From Triticum aestivum (taxonomy: Eukaryota; Streptophyta; Magnoliopsida; Poales; Poaceae): a stretch of DNA of 64,000 nucleotides. Every line of letters begins with the position of its first letter. Position 1 is the first letter of the stretch. The stretch covers positions 552,214,202-552,278,201 of the forward strand of contig NC_057802.1 in the NCBI RefSeq assembly GCF_018294505.1. Direction: 5' to 3'. The translations under genes were made by a program, and so were the position numbers. Positions 32,135 through 42,788 of the stretch are shown piece after piece. The notes beneath the pieces were generated by a model that ran no database searches, was not told the DNA's origin, and worked only from the letters and a program-made list of their open reading frames with translations.

Positions 32135-32410
32135 ATGGCGTAAATGAAATTATCTTGTATGCTGGTACGACTTTTGAAGGGAACACTTTGTGAAGAAGGG
32201 ATGTTCTGGCGCAGGAACGGGGCAAAGAGCAACTTGCAGAGGGCAATGTAGTGCATTAGGCTAATCGGTCGAAAGTCCTTACTCTACTGGCATCCTCTGA
32301 CTTGGGAAGAAGAGTGATGAATGCTGCATTCGGTAAATTCCACTATGATGGGGTGCCGATTCAGGGCAGGAATGGCGTCTTCCTTCACGGCGTGCCAGCA
32401 GCGTTTTAAG
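32135..32410 (-). pseudogene. LINE reverse transcriptase, 5' half (split by CACTA)
   Basis: Minus-strand peptides read CWHAVKEDAIPAL (about 32390), then after an in-frame stop DFRPISLMHYIALCKLL and RTSIQDNFIYAI. These are the first blocks of plant L1-type reverse transcriptase, with the DFRPISL and IQDNF motifs. The sequence stops at the CACTA end, and the next expected block is found at 7631 on the other side. The ATG duplication counted once nearly restores the order, with a residual frame slip. 32135-32137 is the right copy of the duplication. Confidence 0.8.
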
Positions 32411-32414
32411 AAAT

Positions 32415-32594
32415 AGTTTGTCTAATTCACATCTAGATGTTTTTTAAGGATGTCACATCGAAGCTTCCACAAATATATAATGCAGCAACAAGAAACAAAA
32501 AAAACTAGGACAGAAAAAATATATCACAAACAGAGTGGACATCAGCTTAGATGTGACATAACTATGTCGCATCTAGATGTGTCCTAGACAGACC
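32415..32594. mobile_element. 180-bp foldback MITE
   Basis: The left arm AGTTTGTCTAATTCACATCT and right arm AGATGTGTCCTAGACAGACC are imperfect inverted repeats, extended by inner GATGTCACATC/GATGTGACAT words. AAT lies on both sides. It interrupts the far end of the LINE remnant. Superfamily not certain. Confidence 0.6.
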
Positions 32595-32621
32595 AATTGA
32601 TAAATAGATCGGAAGTTTTCT

Positions 32622-32630
32622 GGAAAAAAC
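32622..32630. repeat. 9-bp target duplication of Mutator-like element, left copy
   Basis: GGAAAAAAC here and CGAAAAAAC at 61479-61487 match at eight of nine positions. Nine bases is the duplication length of Mutator-type elements. Confidence 0.65.
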
Positions 32631-32869
32631 GAGTTAAAAGCAAAAAACACCACATTTGGAGCTTCATTTGTGAAAAACTACCCGATCCCTAATTATTTGC
32701 AGAAGTCACCGCGCATTCAATAAACATTTTGCAAAAAGCACTGATTGGGGGGTTTTGTCTCATTTCATCACTTTCTGACAAGTGGGACCGGACTGTACGG
32801 AGTTAACTAAGGAAATACAATTACATAGACACCCCTGAAACTAAAACAGAAAACCAATCCAGCCCATCC
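32631..32869 (+). repeat. left terminal inverted repeat of Mutator-like element
   Basis: Pairs with 61246-61478 over its full length with roughly 80 percent identity by eye. Confidence 0.75.
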
Positions 32870-33282
32870 CTGCTCTCGATCCAATCGGAGGAGGCAGTTC
32901 CCGTCGCTCCCGTCACCACCACCGGATCCCGCCGGAAGCTCCACCCGGCCCTGCCGTTGTGCTCCCGGAGCTTCGCCCATGGTTCCCGTCACCCCCATCG
33001 GCTCCCGTCATCACCGTCAGAAGCTCCACCCGGCCCTGCTGTGCCGCCGGAGCTACGTCGACCGGCGAGCGGTCCGCCTCGCTGCCCACTGCTGCCTGCT
33101 CTCCTCGTCCTTGCCACCGCAGTAGCTGGCCACGCACTGGCTCGTCCATAGTGACCAACAACATCAATGCCCGAGCACCAGCGGCGAACTACAGCTGCGG
33201 TGGGGAGCTGCGCAGGCGAGCAGCAACAGCCGCAAGCAGCCGCAATTGCGGGGAGCTACGGCGAGCAGTAGTAGATGCGGCG

Positions 33283-33287
33283 ACGAG
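33283..33287. repeat. 5-bp target duplication (ACGAG), left copy
   Basis: ACGAG precedes the LTR start TGATACG at 33288 and follows the LTR end GTAGCA at 61126-61130. Five bases is the usual LTR-retrotransposon duplication. Confidence 0.85.
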
Positions 33288-34346
33288 TGATACGTCTCCA
33301 ACGTATCTATAATTTTTGATTGTTCCATGCTATTATATATTCTGTTTTGGATGTTTAATGGGCTTTATTATACACTTTTATATTATTTTTGGGACTAACC
33401 TATTAACCGGAGGCCCAGCCCAAATTGCTGTTTTTTTGCCTATTTCAGTGTTTCGCAGAAAAAGGATATCAAACGGAGTCCAAACGGAATGAAACCTTCG
33501 CGAACGTGATTTTCGGAACAAACATGATCCAGAGGACTTGGAGTGGACGTCAAGAAACGAACGAGGAAGCCACGAGGCAGGGGGGCGCGCCGACCCTCCT
33601 GGGCACGCCCTCTACCCCCGCGGGCCCCTCGTAGCTCTGCCGACCGACCTCCTTCGCCTATATATACCCATGTACCCTGGAAACATTAGATACGGAGCCA
33701 AAAACCTAGTTCCACTGCCGCAACCTTCTGTACTCGTGAGATCCCATCTTGGGGCCTTTTCCGGCGCTCCGCCGGAGGGGGCATTGATCACGGAAGGTTT
33801 CTACATCAACACCATAGCCTCTCTGATGATGTGTGAGTAGTTTACCTCAGACCTTCGGGTCCATAGTTATTAGCTAGATGGCTTCTTCTCTCTCTTTGGA
33901 TCTCAATACAAAGTTCTCCTTGATTCTCTTGGAGATCTATTTGATGTAACTCTTCTTTTGCGGTGTGTTTGTCGAGATCCGATGAATTGTGGGTTTATGA
34001 TCAAGATTATCTATGAACAATATTTGAATCTCCTCTGAATTCTTTTATGTATGATTGGTTATCTTTGCAAGTCTCTTCGAACTATCAGTTTGGTTTGGCC
34101 TACTAGATTGATCTTCCTTGCAATGGGAGAAGTGCTTAGCTTTGGGTTCAATCTTGCGGTGCTCGATCCCAGTGACAGTAGGGGAAACGACACGTATTCT
34201 ATCGTTGCCATTGAGGATAAAAAGATGGGATTTATATCATATTGCATGAGTTTATCCCTCTACATCATGTCATCTTGCTTAAAGCGTTACTCCGTTCTTA
34301 TGAACTTAATACTCTAGATGCATGCTGGATAGCGATCGATGTGTGG
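33288..34346 (+). mobile_element. 5' LTR (type B), truncated after 1059 bases
   Basis: Near-identical to 59583-60610 in the 3' LTR. A TATA box (CTATATATAC, 33658-33667) precedes the expected transcript start. It breaks off at GATCGATGTGTGG, where inverted LTR sequence begins. Confidence 0.88.
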
Positions 34347-35378
34347 ATGCATCTAGAGTATTAAGTTCATAAGAACAGAGTAATGCTTTAAGTAAGATGA
34401 CATGATGTAGAGGGATAAACTCATGCAATATGATATAAACCCCATCTTTTTATCCTCGATGGCAACAATACAATACGTGTCGTTTCCCCTACTGTCACTG
34501 GTAAAGGACACCGCAAGATTGAACCCAAAGCTAAGCACTTCTCCCATTGCAAGAAAGATCAATCTAGTAGGCCAAACCAAACTGATAATTCAAAGAGACT
34601 TGCAAAGATAACCAATCATACATAAAAGAATTCAGAGGAGATTCAAATATTGTTCATAGATAAACTTGATCATAAACCCACAATTCATCGGTCTCGACAA
34701 ACACAGCACAAAAGAAGATTACATCGAAGAGATCTCCAAGAGAATCGTGGAGAACTTTGTATTGAGATCCAAAGAGAGAGAAGAAGCTATCTAGCTAATA
34801 ACTATGGACCGAAGGTCTGAGGTAAACTACTCACACATCATCGGAGAGGCTATGGTGTTGATGTAGAAGCCCTCCGTGATCAATGCCCCCTCTATGCCGG
34901 AAAAGGCCCCAAGATGGGATCTCACGGGTACAGAAGGTTGCGGCAGTGGAACTAGGTTTTTGGCTCCGTATCTAATGTTTCCAGGGTACATGGGTATATA
35001 TTGGAGGAAGAAGTACGTCAGTGGAGCAAGGTGGGCCCCACGAGGGTGGAGGGCACGCCTGGGGGGGGGGGGGTAGGCGCACCCCCTGCCTCGTGCTCTC
35101 CTCGTTGATTTCTTTACGTAGAATCCAAGTGCTTTGGATCACGTTTGTTCCGAAAATCACGTTCCCGAAGGTTTCATTCCGTTTGGACTCCATTTGATAT
35201 TCTTTTTCTGCGAAACACTGAAATAGGCAAAAAAATAGCAATTCGGGTTGGGCCTCCGGTTAATAGGTTAGTCCCAAAAATAATATAAAAGTGTATAATA
35301 AATCCCATTAAACATCCTAAACAGAATATAATATAGCATGGAACAATAAAAAATTATAGATACGTTGGAGACGTATCA
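34347..35378 (-). mobile_element. inverted partial LTR (type B)
   Basis: The reverse complement reads TGATACGTCTCCAACG onward for about 1030 bases. Together with 33288-34332 it forms an inverted repeat of about 1 kb with a spacer of some 14-20 bases. The terminal part of this LTR is missing at the junction. Confidence 0.88.
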
Positions 35379-37491
35379 AGCATCCCCAAGCTTAATTCCT
35401 GCTCGTCCTCGAGTAGGTAAATGATAAAAACATAATTTTTGATGTGGAATGCTACTTGGCATAGTTTTCAATGTAACCCTCTTAATTGTGGTATGAATGT
35501 TCAGATCCGTGTGATTCAAGATAAAAGTCTAATATTGACATAAAAATAATAATACTTCAAGCATACTAACTAAGCAATTATGTCTTCTCAAAATAACATG
35601 GCCAAAGAAAGTTATCCCTACAAAATCATATAGTCTGGCTATGCTCTTCATCACACAAAGTATTTAATCATGCACAACCCCGATGACAAGCCAAGCAATT
35701 GTTGCATACTTTTGGTGTTCTCAAACTTTTTCAATCTTCACGCAATACATGAGCGTGAGCCATGGACATGGCACTATATTTGGAATAGAATGGTGGTTGT
35801 GGAGAAGAAAAAAAAGGAGAAGATAGTCTCACATCAACTAGGCGTATCAACAGGCTATGGAGATGCCCATTAATAGATATCAATGTGAGTGAGTAGAGAT
35901 TGCCATGCAACGGATGCACTAGAGCTATAAGTATATGAAAGCTCAAAAAGAAACTAAGTGGGTGTGCATCCAACTTGCTTGCTCACGAAGACCTAGGGCA
36001 TTTTGAGGAAGCCCATCATTGGAATATACAAGCCAAGTTCTATAATGAAAATTTCCCACTAGTATATGAAAGTGATATCATAGGAGACTCTCTATCATGA
36101 AGATCATGGTGCTACTTTGGAGAACAAGTGTGGAAAAAGGATAGTAGCATGTCCCTTCTCTCTTTTTCTCTAATTTTTTTCCTTGGGCCTTTTTCCTTTT
36201 TTATGGCCTCTTTTTTTAGTCCGGAGTCTCATCCCGACTTATGGGGGAATCATAGTCTCCATCATCCTTTCCTCACTTGGGACAATGCTCTAATAATGAT
36301 GATCATCACACTTTTATTCTCTTTACATCTCAAGAATTACAACTCAAAACTTAGAACAAAATATGACTCTATGTGGATGCCTCCGGCGGTGTACCGGGAT
36401 ATGCAATGAATCAAGATTGACATGTATGAAAGAATTATGAACGGTGGCTTTGCCACAAATACGATGTCAACTACATGATCATGCAAAGCAATATGACAAT
36501 GATGAAGCGTGTCATAGTAAACGGAATGGTGGTAAGTTGCATGGAAATATATCTCGGAATGGCTATGGAAATGCCATGATAGGTAGGTATGGTGGCTATT
36601 TTGAGGAAGGTATATAGTGGGTGTATGATACCGGTGAAAAGTGGAAGGATGAGAATGCGTATAATCCATGGACTCAACATTAGTCATAAAGAACTCATAT
36701 ACTTGTTGCAAAAATCTTCATGTTATCAAAGCAAAGTATTATGCGCATGCTCCTAGGGGGATAGATTGGTAGGAAAAGACCATCGCTCGTCCCCGACCGC
36801 CACTCATAAGGAAGACAATCAATAAATAAATCATGCTCCGACTTCATCACATAATGGTTCACCATACGTGCATGCTACGGGAATCACAAACTTTAACACA
36901 AGTATTTCTCAAATTCACAACTACTCAACTAGCATGACTCTAATATCACCATCTTCATATCTCAAAACAATTATCAAGCATCAAAATTCTCATAGTATTC
37001 AACACACTCATAAGAAAAAATTCTTTTACTAATCTTGGATGCCTATCATAATTAAAGCAAATTACCATGCTGTTTTGTAGGACTCTCAAAATAATATAAG
37101 TGAAGCATGAGAGAACAATAGTTTCTATAAAACAAATCCACCACCGTGCTCTAAAAGAAATAAGTGAAGCACTAGAGCAAAAACTATATAGCTCAAAAGA
37201 TATAAGTGAAGCACATAGAGTATTCTAATAAATTCCGAATCATGTGTGTCTCTCTAAAAAGGTGTGTACAGCAAGGATGATTGTGGTAAACTAAAAAGCA
37301 AAGACTCAAATTATACAAGACGCTCCAAGCAAAACACATATCATGTGGTGAATAAAAATATAGCTCCAATTAAAGTTACCGATGGACGAAGACGAAAGAG
37401 GGGATGCCCAAGGGCATCCCCAAGCTTTGGCTTTTTGGTGTCCTTAGATTATCTTGGGGTGCCCTGGGCATTCCCAAGCTTAGGCTCTTGC
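35379..37491 (-). mobile_element. 3' non-coding internal region of inverted gypsy element
   Basis: It follows the LTR start outward and matches the complement of 57430-59582 nearly throughout, including the polypurine-side word AAGCTTGGGGATGC and the ATATAAGTGAAGC copies at 37094-37213. It has no coding capacity. It is cut by a copia LTR at 37492. Confidence 0.8.
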
Positions 37492-39177
37492 TGAAGGAAA
37501 TATGCCTTAGAGGCAATAATAAAGTTATTATTTATTTCCTTATATCATGATAAATGTTTATTATTCATGCTAGAATTGTATTAACCAGAAACATGATACA
37601 TGTGTGAATACATAGACAAACAGAGTGTCACTACTATGCCTCTACTTGACTAGCTCGTTGATCAAAGATGGTTATGTTTCCTAGCCATATACATGAGTTG
37701 TCATTTGATTAACGAGATCACATCATTAGGAAAATGATGTGATTAACTTGACCCATTCCGTTAGCTTATCACTTGATTGTTTAGTATGTTGCTATTGCTT
37801 TCTTCATGACTTATACATGTTCCTATGACTTTGAGATTATGCAACTCCCGTTTACCGGAGGAACACTTTGCGTGCTACCAAACGTCACAACGTAACTGGG
37901 TGATTATAAAGGTTCTCTACAGGTGTCTCCGAAGGTACTTGTTGGGTTGGCGTATTTCGAGATTAGGATTTGTCACTCCCATTGTCGGAGAGGTATCTCT
38001 GGGCCCACTCGGTAATACACATCACTATAAGCCTTGCAAGCATTGTAACTAATGAGTTAGTTGCGGGATGATGTATTACGGAACGAGTAAAGAGACTTGC
38101 CGGTAACGAGATTGAACTAGGTATTGAGATACCGACGATTGAATCTCGGGCAAGTAACATACTGATGACAAAGGGAACAACGTATGTTATTATGCAGTTT
38201 GACTGATAAAGATCTTCGTAGAATATGTGGGAGCCAATATGAGCATCCAGGTTCCGCTATTGGTTATTGAACGGAGACGTGTCTCGGTCATGTCTACATA
38301 GTTCTCGAACCCGTAGGGTCCACAAGCTTAAAGTTCGGTGACGATCGGTATTATGAGATCGGGGACATGACGAGGAGTCTCGAAATTGTCGAGACGTAAA
38401 GATCGATATATTGGACGACTATGTTCGGACATCAGAAAGGTTCCGAGTGATTCAGGTATTTTTTGGAGTACCGGAGAGTTACGGGAATTCGTATTGGGCC
38501 TTAATGGGCCATACGAGAAAGGAGAGAAAGGCCTCAATAGGTGGCCGCCCCTCCCCATGGTCTGGTCCGAATTGGACTAGGGAGGGGGGGGGGCGCCCCC
38601 TTCCTTCCTTCTCCTTTTCACTTCCCTTTTTCCTATTCCATGTGGGAGGAGGAATCCTACTAGGACTAAGGAGTCCTAGTAGTACTCCACACTTCTGGCG
38701 CGCCCTAGGGGCTGGCCAGCCTCCCCTCCTCCATCCTTTATATACGGGGGTGGGGGGGGGGCACCTCTAGACACAACAATTGATCCCTTGGATCTCTTAG
38801 CCGTGTGCGGTGCCCCCCTCCACCGCAATCCACCTCGATAATATCGTAGCGGTGCTTAGCCGAAGCCCTGCATCGGTAGAACATCATCATCGTCACCACT
38901 CCGTCGTGCTGACGAAACTCTCCCTCAAAGCTCTGCTGGATCGGAGTTCGAGGGACGTCATCGAGTTGAACGTGTATTGAACTCGGAGGTGCCGTACGTT
39001 CGGTACTCGGATCGGTCGGATCGTGAAGACGTACGACTACTTCAACCGCGTTGTGCTAACGCTTCCGCTTTCGGTGTACGAGGGTACGTGGACACACTCT
39101 CCCCTCTCATTGCTATGCATCACCATGATCTTGCGTGTGCGTAGGATTTTTTTTTGAAATTACTACGTTCCCCAACA
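37492..39177 (+). mobile_element. complete copia 5' LTR (BARE/Angela/WIS-like), 1686 bp
   Basis: It runs from TGAAGGAAATATGCC to CCCCAACA. The TATA box TTTATATAC lies at 38737-38745, and the usual Triticeae copia landmarks are present (TGCGGGATGATG near 38070, GTGCGGTGCCCC near 38806). A primer-binding site follows at once. Confidence 0.88.
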
Positions 39178-41262
39178 GTGGCATCCGAGCCTGGTTTTAT
39201 GCGTTGATGTTATATGCACGAGTAGAACACAAGTGAGTTGTGGGCGATACAAGTCATACTGCTTACCAGCATGTCACACTTTGGTTTGGCAGTATTGTTG
39301 GGTGAAGCGGCCCGGACCGACATTACGTGTACACTTACGCGAGACTGGTTCTACCGACGTGCTTTGCACACAGGTGGCTGGCGGGTGTCAGTTTCTCCAA
39401 CTTTAGTTGAACCGAGTGTGGCTACGCCTGGTCCTTGAGAAGGTTAAAACAACACTAACTTGACGAACTATCATTGTGGTTTTGATGCGTAGGTAAGAAC
39501 GGTTCTTGCTCAGCCCATAGCAGCCACGTAAAACTTGCAACAACAAAGTAGAGGACGTCTAACTTGTTTTTGCAGGGCATGTTGTGATGTGATATGGTCA
39601 AGGCATGATGCTATATTTTATTGTATGAGAAGATCATGTTTTGTAACCGAGTTATCGGCAACTGGCAGGAGCCATATGGTTGTCGCTTTATTGTATGCAA
39701 TGAAATCGCCCTGTAATTGCTTTACTTTATCACTAAGCGGTAGCGATAGTCGTAGAAGCAATAGTTGGCGAGACAACAACGATGCTACGATGGAGGTCAA
39801 GGTGTCATGCCGGTGACGATGGTGATCATGACGGTGCTTCGGAGATGGAGATCACAAGCACAAGATGATGATGGCCATATCATATCACTTATATTGATTG
39901 CATGTGATGTTTATCCTTTATGCATCTTATTTTGCTTTGATTGACAGTAGCATTATAAGATGATCTCTCACTAAATTTCAGGAGAAAAGTGTTCTCCCTG
40001 AGTATGCACCATTGCCAAAGTTCGTCGTGCTGAGACACCACGTGATGATCGGGTGTGATAAGCTCTACGTTCATCTACAACGGGTGCAAGCCAGTTTTGC
40101 ACACGCAGAATACTCGGGTTAAACTTGACGAGCCTAGCATATGCAGATATGGCCTCAGAACACTGAGACCGAAAGGTCGAGCATGAATCATATAGTAGAT
40201 ATGATCAACATAGTGACGTTCACCATTGAAAACTACTCCATCTCACGTGATGATCGAACATGGTTTAGTTGATTTGGATCACGTGATCACTTAGATGATT
40301 AGAGGGATGTCTATCTAAGTGGGAGTTCTTAAGTAATATGATTAATTGAACTTTAATTTATCATGAACTTAGTCCTGGTAGTATTAGCATATCTATGTTG
40401 TAGATCAATAGCTCGCGTTTAGCTCCCCTGTTTTATTTTTGATATGTTCCTAGAGAAAACTAAGTTGAAAGAGGTTAATTGCAATGATGCGGATTGGATC
40501 AGTGATCTGAGGATTATCCTCATTGCTGCACAGAAGAATTATGTCCTTGATGCACCGCTAGGTGACAGACCTATTGCAGGAGCAGATGCAGACGTTATGA
40601 ACATTTGGCTAGCTCAATATGATGACTACATGATAGTTTAGTGCACCATCCTTAACGGCTTAGAATCGGGACTTCAAAGACGTTTTGAACGTCATGGACC
40701 ATATGAGATGTTCCAGGAGTTAAAGTTAATATTTCAAGCAAATACCCGAGTTGACAGATATGAAGTCTCCAACAAGTTCTATAGCTAAAAGATGGAGGAG
40801 AATAGCTCAAGCAGTGAGCATGTGCTCAGATTGTCTGGGTACTACAATCGCTTGAATCAAGTGGGAGTCAATCTTCCAGATAAGATAGTGATTGACAGAA
40901 TTCTCTAGTCACCATCACCAAGTTAGTAGAACTTCGTGATGAACTATAGTATGCAAGGGATGACGAAAAACAATTCCCAAGCTCTTCACGATGCTAAAAT
41001 CGGCGAAGGTAGAAATCAAGAAAAGCATCAAGTGTTGATGGTTGACAAGACCAGTAGTTTCAATAAAAAGGGCAAAGGGAAGAAGGGGAACTTGAAGAAG
41101 AACGGAAAGCAAGTTGCTGCTGAAGTGACGAAGCCCAAGTCTGGACCTAAGCCTGAAACTAAGTGCTTCTACTGCAAAGGGACTAGTCACTGGAAGCGGA
41201 ACTACCCCAAGTATTTGGCGGATAAGAAGGATGGCAAAGTGAACAAAGGTATATTTGATATA
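39178..41262 (+). mobile_element. copia internal region, truncated in gag
   Basis: It begins with GTGGCATCCGAGCC (39178-39191), a diverged initiator-Met tRNA primer site. An untranslated leader of about 1.25 kb follows, then gag. It is cut at 41262 by a gypsy LTR. No protease, integrase, reverse transcriptase or 3' LTR of this element is in the window. Confidence 0.85.
40444..41262 (+). pseudogene. copia gag with five in-frame stops
   Basis: Nucleocapsid/gag polyprotein of a copia element. One frame can be followed from ATG at 40444 to the truncation without any frameshift, but with stops at 40639-40641 (TAG), 40786-40788 (TAA), 40906-40908, 40924-40926 and 40927-40929 (TAG). The N-terminal part begins FLEKTKLKEVNCNDADWISD. 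The zinc knuckle near 41165-41205 reads CFYCKGTSHWKRNYPKY: the last ligand Cys of the CCHC box is Tyr (TAC at 41203-41205). It ends at GKVNKGIFDI, where pol should follow. Confidence 0.85.
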
Positions 41263-42788
41263 TGATAACCCACAAGTATAGGGGATCAATTGTAGCCTCT
41301 TTCGATAAGTAAGAGTGTCGAACCCAACGAGGAGCCAAAGGTAGAACAAATATTCCCTCAGTTTCTATCGACCACCGATACAACTCTACACACACTTAAC
41401 GTTCGCTTTACCTAGAACAAGTACGAAACTAGAAGTACTTTGTAGGTGTTTTTGGATAGGTTTGCAAGAAGATAAAGAGCGCGTAAATAAAAGCTAGGGG
41501 CCGTTTTGATAAAGACACAACTAAATTAGTTTTAGTAAAGAGCTTTTTGTTACGAGAAAGTTATTTGTCCCTAGGCAATCGATAACTAGACCGGTAATCA
41601 TTATTGCAATTTTATTTGAGGGAGAGGCATAAGCTAACATACTTTCTCTACTTGGATCATATGCACTTATGATTGGAGCTCTAGCAAGCATCCGCAACTA
41701 CTAAAGATCATTAAGGTAAAACCCAACCATAGCATTAAAGTATCAAGTCCTCTTTATCCCATACGCAAACAACCTACTTACTCGGGTATGTGCTTCTGTC
41801 ACTCACGCCACCCACCATAAGCAAATCATGAACATATTGCAAACCCTACAACGGGGATCCCTCACGCTTGCGCGACACGGAGAGCACCATAGGACAGACC
41901 CAATAATAAAACATGCAACCCAAACCAATCTTGATCATCAAATAACCCATAGGACAAAACGGATCTACTCAAACATCATAGGATAGCCATACATCATTGG
42001 GAAATAATATATAGCGTTGAGCACCATGTTTAAGTAGAGATTACAGCGGGTAATAGAGAGGTTACACCGCTGCATAGAGGGGGGAAGAGTTGGTGATGAT
42101 GGCGGTGAAGTTGTTGGTGAAGATTGCGGTGATGATGATGGCCACGGCAGCGTTCCGGCGCCACCGGAAGAGAAGGGGAGAGGGGGCCCCTTCGTCTTCT
42201 TCTTCCTTGACCTCCTCCCTAGATGGGAGAAGGGTTTCCCCGCTGGTCCTTGGCCTCCATGGCGTGGGAGGGGCGAGAGCCCCTCCGAGATTGGATCTGT
42301 CTCTCTGCCTCTCTCTGTTTCTGCGTTCTCTTATGCTGCCCTTTCACCGTTCCGTATATATATGGAGATCCGAAACTCCGATTGGGCTGAAACCTTCGCC
42401 GTGATTTTTTAGCAAAAATTAGCTTTCTTGCGGCCGAAGGGGGCATCAACCGCCTTACGGGTGGCCCACGAGGGTCAGGGGCACGCCCAGGGGGGCAGGC
42501 GCGCCCCCTGCCTTGTGGCCACCTCGGGCACCGTCTCGCGTTGATTCTTCTTCCGGAATTTTCCAAATATTCCAAAAATAAGCTCCGTCCGTTTTTATCC
42601 CGTTTGGACTCCGTTTGATATGGATATTCTGTGAAACAAAAACATGCAACAAACAGGAACTGGTACTGGACACTGGATCAATATGTTAGTCCCCAAAAAT
42701 AGTATAAAAAGTTGCCAAAAAGTATATGAAAGTTGTATAATATTGGCATGGAACAATCAAAAATTATAGATACGACGGAGGCGTATCA
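41263..42788 (-). mobile_element. gypsy LTR type A, 1526 bp
   Basis: The reverse complement begins TGATACGCCTCCGTCG and ends GGGTTATCA. It shares scattered words with LTR type B (CAAACGGAGTCCAAACGG) but has a different terminus and length, so it is another family or subfamily. It lies at the 3' side of the minus-strand element that follows. Confidence 0.85.

Noticed and set aside
36128..36711. Hydrophobic or Tyr/His-rich short frames in the 3' gypsy region
   Set aside because: They are not conserved as frames in the homologous segments at 43560-44240 and 58250-58840.
39178..40443. Possible gene in the copia leader region
   Set aside because: The stretch is the untranslated leader between primer site and gag; short frames there have no match in structure or motif.
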